NCBI GenBank assembly: GCA_021323755.1 | Contig: JAJPKJ010000073.1 | Coordinates: 1-53,463, forward strand | Length of the DNA: 53,463 nt | Direction of reading: 5' to 3' | From: Chitinophagales bacterium | GTDB lineage: Bacteria > Bacteroidota > Bacteroidia > Chitinophagales > Chitinophagaceae | Shown: piece after piece, positions 27,353 through 36,419 of the stretch | Numbering within the stretch: position 1 is the stretch's first letter | Layout: every line of letters starts with the position of its first letter | Position numbers and translations under genes: made by a program | Notes under the pieces: generated by a model | Database searches by the model: none | The model's input: only the letters and a program-made list of their open reading frames with translations | Told to the model about the DNA's origin: nothing

Positions 27353-27358
27353 TAACGG

Positions 27359-27715
27359 ATGAAAAGAAAACATGTTGAAACCATCATCGTGATCTGTGTT
27401 TTTCTATTGCTGCTGGGTCGTATCAGCAGGTCATGGAATGATGTATATCTCTCCGGACTTATTGCCTTGCTGGGCTTTTCATGGAAATGGTTCAGAGAAA
27501 AATTATATTTCTGGTGGATGAAGCTTGCCGAGATCCTGGGATTTATTTCCGGAAAAATATTGCTGACCATTGTTTTTGTCCTGATCGTGATCCCAACTGC
27601 TTTTTTTGCAAAAAGAAGAAAGCGGATCAATATGAAGTTGGAAGGAGGAAAAGAAACCTATTTTATTGAACGCGATCACGAATACACAAAGAAAGACTTT
27701 GAGCATCCCTGGTGA
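27359..27715 (+). CDS. SxtJ-like membrane protein
   Basis: 118 residues with two membrane helices (about 9-40 and 58-80) separated by FSWKWFREKLYFWWMKLAEILG, a basic and aromatic loop typical of SxtJ proteins, and a charged tail. It is the usual companion of carbamoyltransferase and DUF5989. The role is unknown, perhaps anchoring the carbamoylation machinery at the inner membrane. The stop codon overlaps an alternative GTG start of the next gene. Confidence 0.8.
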   Translation: MKRKHVETIIVICVFLLLLGRISRSWNDVYLSGLIALLGFSWKWFREKLYFWWMKLAEILGFISGKILLTIVFVLIVIPTAFFAKRRKRINMKLEGGKETYFIERDHEYTKKDFEHPW

Positions 27716-27753
27716 GATCATCTTACCATAATTTTGATAATGCAAATCTGAAA

Positions 27754-29244
27754 ATGAAAAAACCCTGGATACAAGTATTGTTTTTTTGCGGACTTTCATT
27801 TCTATTTTATTTTGTAACCATCAATCGCGGATTTGTTTGTGACGATTATATCGTGTTGAAGAGAGTTGTTGTGGACAAGACACTTTGGATCCCGGATTTT
27901 TTTCGGCCACTTTCAGACATCGCCATTTATTTTAATTATTTACTCGGCGGATTCAATGCCAAAGGATATTATGTATTCAATATTTTAATTCACGGCATTA
28001 ACAGCTTTTTACTTTTTCGGTTTTGCCTGCAATGGAAATGGACGGAAAATATGGCCAGACAACAGCTATTTGCATTTGTAGCTGGTCTACTTTTTTTGAC
28101 CTATCCCTTTCATAATGAATCCGTGGTCTGGATGCTTGGTCGCGCATCCTTGCTGGCAGCGACTTTCGGGATACTGGCCTTGGTAATCCTGGTGAGCGGG
28201 ATTGCTCAGCCCCTCAGAATATTTTTGGTTTGTTTGTGCTGGTTCATTGGCTTGGCATCCTACGAATCAATATTTTTTTTACCGGTGATGGTTCTCCTGA
28301 TCAATGATGATAAGCGTCGGGGGATCATCAAAAGAAATGGTTACTGGATCCTTGCATTGACTGCAACATTTGTATTGCATCTTGCTGTACGCATCTACAT
28401 GACAGGTGGTTTTTTTGGAACCTATGGCAGGTCGTTCTTCACACAAAAAATAATTCATTATTCGGTCAATATTTTTAAAGTCACCGGTCGATTTTTTCTT
28501 CCTCCTGTTCAAAACGCAGATCTATTGATCCTGTTATTTGCGTTGGTGGTAGCGCTGATCATCATTGCGCTGATCTTCTTTTTTAAAAAGATCAGGCTTG
28601 CTGACCCGCGGAGGATATTTTTTTTGAAATTGCTTGGTTTGATTTTGATCACTGCGGTGATCCCTGTTCTTTTTTCTGTGAGCACCAAGACTTCCGAGAG
28701 CGACAGGTTCCTTTATTTTCCCTCCTTTTTTCTTTGTTCAGCGATCGCTTTCCTGTTGGTGAATTTATTGGAAAACAAATTTGTCTTTTTCGCGGTGACA
28801 TCAATTTTGATCGTCTATAATATTTTCTTTTTGGAAAAAAATAATTTCAATTGGATAAAAGCATCAGACACTAGTCATGATATTCTGACCCAGGTTGCGG
28901 CAAACCAGGATGGGAAAAATATTTTTATCATCAACCTTCCCGATGAATCAGATGGCGCCTTTATTTTCAGAACCGGATTTGATGAGGCCCTGCAGATAAA
29001 TGGAATGAACAGGGAGCGGGTGAAGATTGTTAATCACCTGATGCGGGATGAAATGTTGCCACTGCCGGAGATCATCGTTCCCCAAAGAACAGATGACCGG
29101 ATCTTTATTTCGCCCATGGTCAATATTACCATAAGCAGGAATGACTCATTGACTTTAACTGCCGGTGATCGCCTGTATGAGGCTAATGCCAAAGAAAGTG
29201 TAATATTATACTGGAATAAACAGCAAATGAAATTGTTGCGGTAA
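27754..29244 (+). CDS. Polytopic membrane protein, glycosyltransferase-like
   Basis: About 496 residues from the ATG at 27754 (the frame is open to a GTG at 27712 that overlaps the previous stop). It has roughly ten hydrophobic helices in its first 370 residues and a soluble C-terminal part. FVCDDYIVLKR after the first helix puts an acidic pair in the loop where GT39/GT-C fold enzymes keep their catalytic Asp, and FRPLSDIAIYFNY follows. It is probably a GT-C type enzyme transferring sugar from a lipid carrier. No precise family is recognised. Confidence 0.6.
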   Translation: MKKPWIQVLFFCGLSFLFYFVTINRGFVCDDYIVLKRVVVDKTLWIPDFFRPLSDIAIYFNYLLGGFNAKGYYVFNILIHGINSFLLFRFCLQWKWTENMARQQLFAFVAGLLFLTYPFHNESVVWMLGRASLLAATFGILALVILVSGIAQPLRIFLVCLCWFIGLASYESIFFLPVMVLLINDDKRRGIIKRNGYWILALTATFVLHLAVRIYMTGGFFGTYGRSFFTQKIIHYSVNIFKVTGRFFLPPVQNADLLILLFALVVALIIIALIFFFKKIRLADPRRIFFLKLLGLILITAVIPVLFSVSTKTSESDRFLYFPSFFLCSAIAFLLVNLLENKFVFFAVTSILIVYNIFFLEKNNFNWIKASDTSHDILTQVAANQDGKNIFIINLPDESDGAFIFRTGFDEALQINGMNRERVKIVNHLMRDEMLPLPEIIVPQRTDDRIFISPMVNITISRNDSLTLTAGDRLYEANAKESVILYWNKQQMKLLR

Positions 29245-29261
29245 TAGAAATTTGAAACTGA

Positions 29262-30485
29262 ATGTACAAAGCTGAAACTTATATAAGCCGGGGACTTACT
29301 TTTTTAAATAATCAGTTCTTCCCCGGCAATAAGAAACTATCCACCCTGATGATCTATGCAACGGATTTGTGCGATTCGGCGTGTAAACATTGTCTGATCT
29401 GGGCAAAACGCCCGGTAAATTTTCTCTCCTTCGACAAGATCGTGGAGATAATGAAGAGCAAATGCATTACCAAGACAACCAATATTGGTCTGGAAGGCGG
29501 CGAATTCATGCTGCATCCGGATGCCGAAAAGATAATGGAATGGTTTTATCATAATCATCCGAATTATGACCTGCTCTCCAATTGTCTTAAACCAGAGGGT
29601 TTGATCGAAGCCGTGAAAAAATTCCCTCCAAAAAGATTATTGGTATCATTGGACGGTACCGCCGAAACATATTTGTACATGCGGGGCAAACCAGGCTATG
29701 ACAGCGTGATAAAAGTCATCGAAGACCTAAAAGATATTGTACCGATCTCGGTGATGTTCACCCTGTCGCCTTACAATAATTTCGCAGACATGCAGCATGT
29801 GGCGGAAGTCTGCAAGAAATATGGGATAGATATGCGTGTGGGTATCTATAATGATATTGCTTTTTTTGATACGATCGATAAAGCGCATGAAACGGAGATC
29901 GGCAGTCACAAAAATGAAGAGCCTTTGCAGTTTGGTGACGTAAAACAACTGGTGAAAGAAGGTGTCTTTGAAAAGACAAAGGCCTTGAAAGAATCTGAGA
30001 TCAGCGGCGATATTTCTCTGCCCAAACATGATCTTTTTAAGCAGTATAAGAATTTCACCCCCGAGATCCCTTCCATCATCAAAGAATTCAAAGAGAACTA
30101 CGACTTCTTGGTTTTGTATAACGAGTGGCGGCAAAATGATCTGAAGATGCGATGCTACAGTATATTGGACAGCCTGGTGATATTACCCAATGGCGATGTT
30201 CCGATCTGTCAAAACCTGGATCTTAAAATTGGGAATGTCTTCCGGAAAAATCTTGACGAGATCTTTAATAGCAAAGAAACACAGGAACTGCAAAAAAACT
30301 ATGTACACAATTGCAATCAATGCTGGCTTAACTTTCACCGGAAATATGATGTGATCCTGTATCGCAGTTTTGAAAAATTCTTCGGGAAAAATATTACTTC
30401 CAAAATGTTCGGATATTACCAGTGGGAAAAAGATGCCCGCGTCACTTACAAACAATATTTTGAGAACATCGAACTCAAAAAATAA
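29262..30485 (+). CDS. Radical SAM/SPASM-domain protein
   Basis: 407 residues. CDSACKHC (C37, C41, C44) is the CX3CX2C site of the SAM-binding 4Fe-4S cluster. The C-terminal part has CYSILDSLVILPNGDVPICQ and later NCNQCW, the cysteines of a SPASM auxiliary cluster. Such enzymes start radical chemistry on peptides, sugars or small molecules. There is no obvious precursor peptide gene next to it. It is 17 bases downstream of the GT-like gene and closes the carbamoyltransferase cluster, so it may modify the same product. Confidence 0.88.
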   Translation: MYKAETYISRGLTFLNNQFFPGNKKLSTLMIYATDLCDSACKHCLIWAKRPVNFLSFDKIVEIMKSKCITKTTNIGLEGGEFMLHPDAEKIMEWFYHNHPNYDLLSNCLKPEGLIEAVKKFPPKRLLVSLDGTAETYLYMRGKPGYDSVIKVIEDLKDIVPISVMFTLSPYNNFADMQHVAEVCKKYGIDMRVGIYNDIAFFDTIDKAHETEIGSHKNEEPLQFGDVKQLVKEGVFEKTKALKESEISGDISLPKHDLFKQYKNFTPEIPSIIKEFKENYDFLVLYNEWRQNDLKMRCYSILDSLVILPNGDVPICQNLDLKIGNVFRKNLDEIFNSKETQELQKNYVHNCNQCWLNFHRKYDVILYRSFEKFFGKNITSKMFGYYQWEKDARVTYKQYFENIELKK

Positions 30486-30491
30486 CCCTGC

Positions 30492-31532
30492 TTATTTCGC
30501 GGACTTGATCTGGTCAAGAACAGCATATGTATTGAGCAGGCTGTTCAAATGAGTGAACTCGTCTTTTTTATTTTCTTCCGTGCTGGCTACAAAATGCTCT
30601 ATCTCTCCATAGAATCCCTGTACAAAAAGATTATTGTTATTCAGGATCGGAGAAAAACCGCTGTTGTCGAAATAAATATTTTGCGTGATCGGTTTATGAA
30701 ATATTTTTTCAACCGGAATATTCAGCAGGGTCTGCGTTTTTTTTATGCCGGTCAATCTATTGGGATAATGGCATTGAAAAATTTCTTTTTCAGTATTGAT
30801 CTCCAAAAATTCAGCAGCCGATGACCATGTATAGTTGGTTGATAATTCCAGCGCACCCATGATCTTATGGTTATGCAACAGATGGATGAAATAGGTCGCA
30901 TTATCGCCCGCCTTTATTTTGGTGATCTGTGATACCACCGCATTCCCAAATAATTGAACGACGTTATCAATGGGATGGATGAATAATTCATAGGCAAGGT
31001 CGCCATCAGGATATGCCCCGGTGAGGTATCGGTAATGGTAGTGTTGCGTTTGTAATTTTTGATCAACCAATGATCGATTAATGACCGAAAAACGTCTTTG
31101 CAGTCCGGTCATGCAAATATTATTTGCCTGGATTTTGATCAGGTCTTTTAGCTCTTCTAAAGAAAAACAAATTGGCTTTTCTACAAAAACATTTTTATTG
31201 GCCTGTAAACATTTTTTGGTAAGCTCATAATGCGAGGAAGCTTGCGTGCAAATAAAAACGCCTTTTATCTCCTCATCATTTAAAATGGAATTCATGTCAT
31301 CTGTTCCGCTGCAGCCAATAAAACCAGCAGCCATGGCGACTGCATTTTTTTTATTCCTGGTGCAGATATATTTTAATGGAACGTTGAGATATTTTATGCA
31401 TGGATACAGGTTAGCGATGCTGTGTGAGCCGGCACCTATAAAAGCATATTTATACTGGTAACTGACTATTTTATTTAAATAGGATTGTTTGCGCAAGGAT
31501 TTGTATTTATTGATAAAGTATTTTGAGATCAT
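30492..31532 (-). CDS. Gfo/Idh/MocA-family oxidoreductase
   Basis: 346 residues. A Rossmann start AFIGAGSHSIANLYP and the later VFVEKPICFSLEEL (with the EKP motif) identify the family, which oxidises or reduces sugars with NAD(P). The C-terminal half is the mixed alpha/beta dimer domain. Family members are common in the synthesis of unusual sugars for surface glycans. It lies 17 bases after riboflavin synthase on the same strand and converges with the radical SAM gene. The substrate is unknown. Confidence 0.82.
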   Translation of the reverse strand: MISKYFINKYKSLRKQSYLNKIVSYQYKYAFIGAGSHSIANLYPCIKYLNVPLKYICTRNKKNAVAMAAGFIGCSGTDDMNSILNDEEIKGVFICTQASSHYELTKKCLQANKNVFVEKPICFSLEELKDLIKIQANNICMTGLQRRFSVINRSLVDQKLQTQHYHYRYLTGAYPDGDLAYELFIHPIDNVVQLFGNAVVSQITKIKAGDNATYFIHLLHNHKIMGALELSTNYTWSSAAEFLEINTEKEIFQCHYPNRLTGIKKTQTLLNIPVEKIFHKPITQNIYFDNSGFSPILNNNNLFVQGFYGEIEHFVASTEENKKDEFTHLNSLLNTYAVLDQIKSAK

Positions 31533-31549
31533 AGATTCAAATGCTTTGA

Positions 31550-32137
31550 CTATTTCAGTTCCAGGAAACGGGAAATGTATTTGCCGATCATATCAAATTC
31601 AAGATTCACTTTGTCACCGGGCAAAACGTTTTTGATATTGGTGTGTTCAAATGTGTACGGAATAATGGCGACGCTGAACGATCTTTTCTTCACATTAAAA
31701 AGGGTGAGGCTGATCCCATTGAGACTTACGGATCCTTTTTCTATCACCAGGTGACTGAATTTTTTGGGGAAATCAAAACTGAATTCCCAACTGCCATGGG
31801 TTTCTTTTCTATCCTTACAGATCGCCGTTGCGTCGGCATGGCCCTGTACCAGATGACCATCCAACCGCCCGTTCATGGGTAAACAGCGCTCCAGGTTGAC
31901 GTATTCGCCTGGTTTCCATTGGTCAAGATTGGTTTTTTTTAGGGTTTCCTGGATGGCGGTCACCCGGTGCTGATTGTCCCTTATTTCTTCAATGGTAAGG
32001 CAGACTCCGCTATGGGAAAGGCTTTGATCGACTTTTAGGTCCTTTGAAATGGTGGATTCTATCCAGAAGGTCTTATTCTCATTGTCGACCAACACCTCTT
32101 TTATCAAGCCCATATCTTCAATAATACCGGTAAACAT
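31550..32137 (-). CDS. ribE: Riboflavin synthase alpha chain
   Basis: Catalyses the dismutation of two 6,7-dimethyl-8-ribityllumazines to riboflavin. The 195 residues begin MFTGIIEDMG and contain two related lumazine-binding barrels, with the repeats VCLTIEEI (first) and ISLTLFNV (second) and GHADAT between them. Length and order match the family. No FMN riboswitch is recognisable in the short gap to rpsU. Confidence 0.95.
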   Translation of the reverse strand: MFTGIIEDMGLIKEVLVDNENKTFWIESTISKDLKVDQSLSHSGVCLTIEEIRDNQHRVTAIQETLKKTNLDQWKPGEYVNLERCLPMNGRLDGHLVQGHADATAICKDRKETHGSWEFSFDFPKKFSHLVIEKGSVSLNGISLTLFNVKKRSFSVAIIPYTFEHTNIKNVLPGDKVNLEFDMIGKYISRFLELK

Positions 32138-32186
32138 GCTTAAAATTGAGTTTAAAATTCCATTTTCTAATTTCGGATTTTCGTTT

Positions 32187-32194
32187 TAACTTTG
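32187..32194 (+). promoter_or_regulatory. Probable -7 promoter box of rpsU
   Basis: TAACTTTG agrees with the Bacteroidota TAnnTTTG element and lies 31 bases before the rpsU start. A good -33 TTG at the usual distance is not seen. Confidence 0.5.
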
Positions 32195-32224
32195 CGGCTC
32201 CTTATTAAAACAAAGGATTAATTT

Positions 32225-32419
32225 ATGTTGATTATTGATTCAAAAGACTGCGAAAATATTGATAAAGCGCTTAAAAAGTATAAGAAAAAATTTGAGAAAG
32301 CAAAAGTGCTTATCCAATTAAGAGAGCGCCAGTCTTATACAAAACCTTCTGTAAAACGCAGGGGAGAGGTTTTGAAGGCTGTTTATCGCCAGCAAATTGC
32401 CAGTGGCAAAATTGATTAA
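32225..32419 (+). CDS. rpsU: Ribosomal protein bS21
   Basis: 64 residues, rich in lysine and arginine, with KFEKAKVLIQLRERQSYTKPS and VKRRGEVLKAVYRQ, typical of bS21 of Bacteroidota. It binds the 30S platform near the 3' end of 16S rRNA and affects initiation. It heads the conserved rpsU - xer - hpf - tRNA - tuf block and has its own terminator. Confidence 0.95.
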   Translation: MLIIDSKDCENIDKALKKYKKKFEKAKVLIQLRERQSYTKPSVKRRGEVLKAVYRQQIASGKID

Positions 32420-32448
32420 GACCAATTCTTCCAGATATATATTTTAAG

Positions 32449-32475
32449 AGCTGCATTTACTGCAGCTTTTTCTTT
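32449..32475 (+). terminator. Terminator after rpsU
   Basis: AGCTGCA (32449-32455) pairs with TGCAGCT (32461-32467), followed by a T-rich run. Confidence 0.75.
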
Positions 32476-32513
32476 TTAATAATAGGCAGGCGAGCAAATT
32501 AATTTCGATAATT

Positions 32514-33428
32514 TTGGCAGAACATAACCCGTTAATTTTGAATCCTGCTGTTCAACCCTTTATTGATTACCTGAAATTTGAAAAAAGATACTCCCAGCAT
32601 ACCGTTCGCGGATACGAGGACGATCTTAATCAATTCTTCCAGTTCCTGCAGAATGATTTTGGAGAACTCTCTTTAAAACAGATCAATTCCTCTTTTATCA
32701 GAAGCTGGCTTGCGTCTTTGAAGAATAATGATCTTTCTTCAAAATCCATCAACAGAAAAATTTCGGTTTTGAAATCTTTTTTTAAATATCAATTGCGAAC
32801 AGGGGTTCTGGACATCACTCCGGTCTTGAATATTGTTTTACCAAAAAATAAAAGGCGATTACCCGTTTTTGTTGAACAAAAAGACATCAGCACTTTGTTT
32901 TCGCAAATTGAATTTGGAGATGATTGGAGAGGACAAACCGATAGATTATTATTATCCATTTTTTATAATACGGGAATGCGCCTCAGTGAATTGGTGAATT
33001 TGCGTGAAAGTCATATTGATCTTATCAGCAACACCATAAAAGTTTTGGGAAAAGGAAATAAAGAAAGAATAATCCCGATCAGCACAGAACTAAAGAACGC
33101 CGTAAAAGAGTATCTTCAGAATAAGAGAAAGGAACTGGAGAGTTTTGACCATGTTTATTTGCTGGTTAACGGAAAGGGGAAAAAACTTTATGCTAAATAT
33201 GTTTATCTCGCCGTAAAAAAATATTTGCTTAGCGTTACCACCATTGATAAAAAAAGCCCGCATGTACTTCGCCACACTTTTGCCACACATCTTACCAATA
33301 ACGGAGCTGATCTGAATTCTGTGAAGGAATTGCTTGGGCATTCAAGTTTGGCAGCAACGCAGATCTATACACACAATACCATTGAGAAATTAAAAGACGT
33401 TTATAAAAAAGCTCACCCCAAAGCCTAA
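32514..33428 (+). CDS. Tyrosine recombinase, XerC/XerD type
   Basis: 304 residues. The N-terminal SAM-like core-binding domain (about 12-100) is followed by the catalytic domain with R156 (NTGMRLSEL), K180, H250 and R253 (HVLRHTFATHL), H276 (LGHSS) and the nucleophile Y285 (QIYTH). All catalytic residues are present. In the conserved place between rpsU and hpf this is the housekeeping recombinase that resolves chromosome dimers at dif. Whether it is XerC or XerD is not decided by eye. The TTG start at 32514 is used because no ATG precedes the first domain. Confidence 0.9.
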   Translation: MAEHNPLILNPAVQPFIDYLKFEKRYSQHTVRGYEDDLNQFFQFLQNDFGELSLKQINSSFIRSWLASLKNNDLSSKSINRKISVLKSFFKYQLRTGVLDITPVLNIVLPKNKRRLPVFVEQKDISTLFSQIEFGDDWRGQTDRLLLSIFYNTGMRLSELVNLRESHIDLISNTIKVLGKGNKERIIPISTELKNAVKEYLQNKRKELESFDHVYLLVNGKGKKLYAKYVYLAVKKYLLSVTTIDKKSPHVLRHTFATHLTNNGADLNSVKELLGHSSLAATQIYTHNTIEKLKDVYKKAHPKA

Positions 33429-33432
33429 AGGA

Positions 33433-35022
33433 ATGTTCCATAAACGCAGCGAATATTTTTTTGCAGGTATTCCAATGATATTATGTTCTTTCCTGTTCAT
33501 GATCCCGCTTGCATATTTGCTTTGTTCCATAATGATGTTGTGGCTTATATCCACGCATAGCTGGAATAATATCCTGGATTGGTACAGTGAGCACTGGCCA
33601 AATGCCGTCGACAGGGAGACGATAGCACAAAAATGTTTTACCCCTGCGTGGTACCAGTGGATAACAGCACATCATTTGTTATTGATGGTACTGGTATCAT
33701 TTGTATTGCTGGTTTATATTTTCTACGCAAAAAAAATATGGACCTTTTTCACGGCGCTCTTACAGGAAATAAAAAGGTCACTGCGTTTCATGGTCAGGAC
33801 TTTTACAGACTGCGGTTTTAGGGAGAGGATATTCATCCTCATTCTCTTTGGTTGCATCATTGGTTACCGGGTATATTTTTTTCTTTCCTATCCTCCGCTG
33901 AACGATGAATCCTTTTCTTATCTGTATTTCGCCAGACAGGGATTTTTTTTATCTGCAGTAAGTTATCCCACAACCAACAATCATGTCCTCTACAATTTGG
34001 TTTGTTCTTTAATAAACCGGCTTCCTTTTTTTACTCCCATGCTGGTCATGCGACTGCCAAGTATGATCGGCGACCTTTTTCTTTTTTGGGCCGTCTTCTG
34101 TCTGTTCAAACGTTTTGGAAATTTTCAACGCGCATTTGCAGTCGTCGCGGGAACCGCATTTTGTTTTATGCTTTCATTCTATGCCACACAGGGTCGCGGC
34201 TACCAGTGGCAGGAGGTCTGTACGCTGGTTTCTGTCATTGCTTGCTGGAGCTATTTTCTTTCAAACGGGCTGCGGCAGCAATTCGGGTATCCATTATTCA
34301 TTTGTTCGTCCATTTTAGGTTTTTACATCAATCCCACTTTCGCCTATCAATTCTTTGCATTATTGCTGATGGCATTTTTTGTGCTGTTCAAAAGAAAGGA
34401 CTATCAGCATATCCTCATTTTTGCAAGAGCTGTTCTGATCATATTTGCAATGGTGCTATTGCTTTACCTGCCTTTGATAATTGCCAGCAGCTGGGATGCC
34501 TTCATGCATAATGAATATGTGAGCGGCGGAAAGGACTGGACGGAATTCTTCAACAGCTTTTCCTATTTTCAATATGGTATGAATTATGTTTTTAACCTAA
34601 GCCGGGCTGGTATCTTTATCGGCTTCGGGCTGATCATTGCTTCGCTCTTTTTATATTTCACCGATCGCCTGAAAGGAAATTTTTATGATTTGTCTGCGAT
34701 CTACTTTATTGCTACAGTCCTGTCATTTCTAATTTTGACATTGTACAAAAAAGTTTATCCTTACGAACGGCTTTTCTGTTCCTGGGCTTTATTTTTGAAC
34801 ATTGCTTTTATCAATGTTTGCATGGATCTTTTTAAAAAATATTTTTTCAGAAAGGCGACCTTGCTGATCTCTTTATTCCTTGTTTTGAAAATTACGCTGT
34901 CCCTGCGTTTATTGTACTGGGACAGATATTATATCCGCAATCAGAATGCCGTAAAAACCTATAATACGCTATTGAAAGATATCGAGCATCTACCGGACAT
35001 CGGTCCCGGCAGCCTCAAATAA
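33433..35022 (+). CDS. Polytopic membrane protein, GT39/ArnT-like
   Basis: 529 residues with about 11 membrane helices. PLNDESFSYLYFARQG after an early helix has the acidic loop typical of PMT/ArnT-type GT-C glycosyltransferases, and SYPTTNNHVLYNL follows, as in many bacterial members. It probably transfers a sugar from a polyprenyl carrier to a lipid or protein outside the inner membrane. It begins 4 bases after the recombinase stop but is not part of the usual rpsU-xer-hpf order, so it is likely an insertion in the block. Confidence 0.65.
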   Translation: MFHKRSEYFFAGIPMILCSFLFMIPLAYLLCSIMMLWLISTHSWNNILDWYSEHWPNAVDRETIAQKCFTPAWYQWITAHHLLLMVLVSFVLLVYIFYAKKIWTFFTALLQEIKRSLRFMVRTFTDCGFRERIFILILFGCIIGYRVYFFLSYPPLNDESFSYLYFARQGFFLSAVSYPTTNNHVLYNLVCSLINRLPFFTPMLVMRLPSMIGDLFLFWAVFCLFKRFGNFQRAFAVVAGTAFCFMLSFYATQGRGYQWQEVCTLVSVIACWSYFLSNGLRQQFGYPLFICSSILGFYINPTFAYQFFALLLMAFFVLFKRKDYQHILIFARAVLIIFAMVLLLYLPLIIASSWDAFMHNEYVSGGKDWTEFFNSFSYFQYGMNYVFNLSRAGIFIGFGLIIASLFLYFTDRLKGNFYDLSAIYFIATVLSFLILTLYKKVYPYERLFCSWALFLNIAFINVCMDLFKKYFFRKATLLISLFLVLKITLSLRLLYWDRYYIRNQNAVKTYNTLLKDIEHLPDIGPGSLK

Positions 35023-35171
35023 TGACGATAAAAAAAATACCTGTAGCAGGGAATGGTAGGGCATAATTTATTTGGAATAACGCGCCGGAATTATTATCTT
35101 CATTACCTCAGAATTTGATCGGGCGCAGTTTAGTTCTTTAATTTATTTTTTTGTTTAAAACGAGATAGAAT

Positions 35172-35471
35172 ATGAAGGTTAACATTCATGCCGTGCATTT
35201 TAATGCAGATGTTAAATTGAAAAATTATGTGGTTAAAAAAATAAATAAACTAAATACTTTTCAGGATGGAATAATTACGATAGACGTTTTTTTGAAACTG
35301 GATAATGTAGCTCATGCTATAAAAGATAAGGTTGCAGAAATCAGTGTACATATTCCGCATCACCGTTTTTTTGCAAAGCACAGCTGTAAATCTTTTGAGG
35401 AATCTTTTGATTGCGCATTTGAATCGCTGGTGATACAAATGAAGCGAAACAAAGAGAAAAAAATTGCATAA
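35172..35471 (+). CDS. hpf: Ribosome hibernation-promoting factor, HPF/RaiA family
   Basis: 99 residues of the short form. The beta-alpha-beta-beta-beta-alpha fold is visible: KVNIHAVHFNADVKLKNYV, then IDVFLKLDN, VAEISVHIPHH, and FEESFDCAFESLVIQMKRNK. It binds the 30S decoding region and puts ribosomes to rest in stationary phase. It is followed by a terminator 15 bases on and then by the tRNA-tuf operon. Confidence 0.9.
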   Translation: MKVNIHAVHFNADVKLKNYVVKKINKLNTFQDGIITIDVFLKLDNVAHAIKDKVAEISVHIPHHRFFAKHSCKSFEESFDCAFESLVIQMKRNKEKKIA

Positions 35472-35485
35472 CCCCCGAATCTCTC

Positions 35486-35517
35486 AAGGTCTTCATCAAT
35501 TGAAGACCTTATTTTTT
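35486..35517 (+). terminator. Terminator after hpf
   Basis: AAGGTCTTCA (35486-35495) pairs perfectly with TGAAGACCTT (35501-35510), followed by ATTTTTT. Confidence 0.88.
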
Positions 35518-35578
35518 AGGTTTAATTCGCCCACATTATGTTACCCACACTGCGGTGGGAAAAAAAACTACACAAAAT

Positions 35579-35608
35579 TTTTGAATTTAACAAATTCGCT
35601 TACCTTTG
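35579..35608 (+). promoter_or_regulatory. Promoter of the tRNA-tuf operon
   Basis: TTTTG at 35579-35583 and TACCTTTG at 35601-35608 match the Bacteroidota -33 and -7 elements with a 17-base gap. The first tRNA begins about 108 bases downstream. Confidence 0.65.
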
Positions 35609-35715
35609 CCTTCCTCAAAAATTGAGTGATAATGTGTGTTTTGTAAAGTTCTTTGTGGATAAGAAATCATCAGTTGCCAGAAAAATTTGCTGGCATAGGC
35701 ATGAATTTAAAAAAT

Positions 35716-35788
35716 GCCACTTTAGCTCAGCTGGTAGAGCAACTGATTTGTAATCAGTAGGTCGTTGGTTCGATTCCGACAAGTGGCT
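35716..35788 (+). tRNA. tRNA-Thr (anticodon TGT)
   Basis: Acceptor GCCACTT pairs with AAGTGGC; the D arm has AGCTCAGCTGGTAGAGC; the anticodon loop TTTGTAA holds TGT; the T loop is GGTTCGATTCC. 73 bases, first of four clustered tRNA genes before tuf. Confidence 0.96.
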
Positions 35789-35794
35789 CTGATT

Positions 35795-35877
35795 GGGCAA
35801 GTAGCCAAGTGGCCAACGGCAACAGACTGTAAATCTGTCCTCTTCGGAGTTCGGTGGTTCGAATCCATCCTTGCCCA
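35795..35877 (+). tRNA. tRNA-Tyr (anticodon GTA)
   Basis: Acceptor GGGCAAG pairs with CTTGCCC. The anticodon stem CAGA/TCTG surrounds CTGTAAA with GTA. A long variable arm (CCTCTTCGGAGTTCGG region) marks it as class II tRNA-Tyr. It begins 6 bases after tRNA-Thr. Confidence 0.95.
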
Positions 35878-35994
35878 CTGATCAATGGATAGCGCAATGA
35901 GCAAAGGTGAAAATTTGCGAATTGTAGGGATATAAGATTGTAAAGTTCTTTTCATTTTCGGATTTGCTGATTTTCACAAGGCAAATTCAGATTT

Positions 35995-36067
35995 GCGGAA
36001 GTAGCTCAGTTGGTAGAGCGACAGCCTTCCAAGCTGTAGGTCGCGGGTTCGAACCTCGTCTTCCGCT
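35995..36067 (+). tRNA. tRNA-Gly (anticodon TCC)
   Basis: Acceptor GCGGAAG pairs with CTTCCGC. The anticodon arm ACAGC/GCTGT encloses CTTCCAA with TCC. 73 bases. Confidence 0.96.
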
Positions 36068-36145
36068 CTCTTTAGTTTGTAGTTTCTGGTTTGTGGTTAG
36101 ATATCGCAATTGCAAACTGCCCGCTAAAGACCACTAACTGAGTAC

Positions 36146-36217
<72 letters not shown>

Positions 36218-36419
36218 CTTTTTTAATTGATAATGGTGAATTACTGATTAAAATTGCGCTTAACGTTAATGGGTATTCGAGATTGTCGGGCAGATTTGTT
36301 AAAGTTGGAGGGGGAGAGGCAACACAAAGAAGGATCAACTGTTGATCAAACAAAATAAACTATGCTCCATTGGTGAGTTAGTGAATAATTTAAAAATTAC
36401 AATTTAAAACAGAATAACG

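Noticed and set aside
29727-30134. Minus-strand 135-codon frame inside the radical SAM gene
   Set aside because: The plus strand encodes the conserved enzyme through this region.
34002-34511. Plus-strand 169-codon frame inside the GT39-like gene
   Set aside because: Overlaps a membrane protein gene with clear helices; Cys/His/Arg-rich composition is typical of an out-of-frame shadow.
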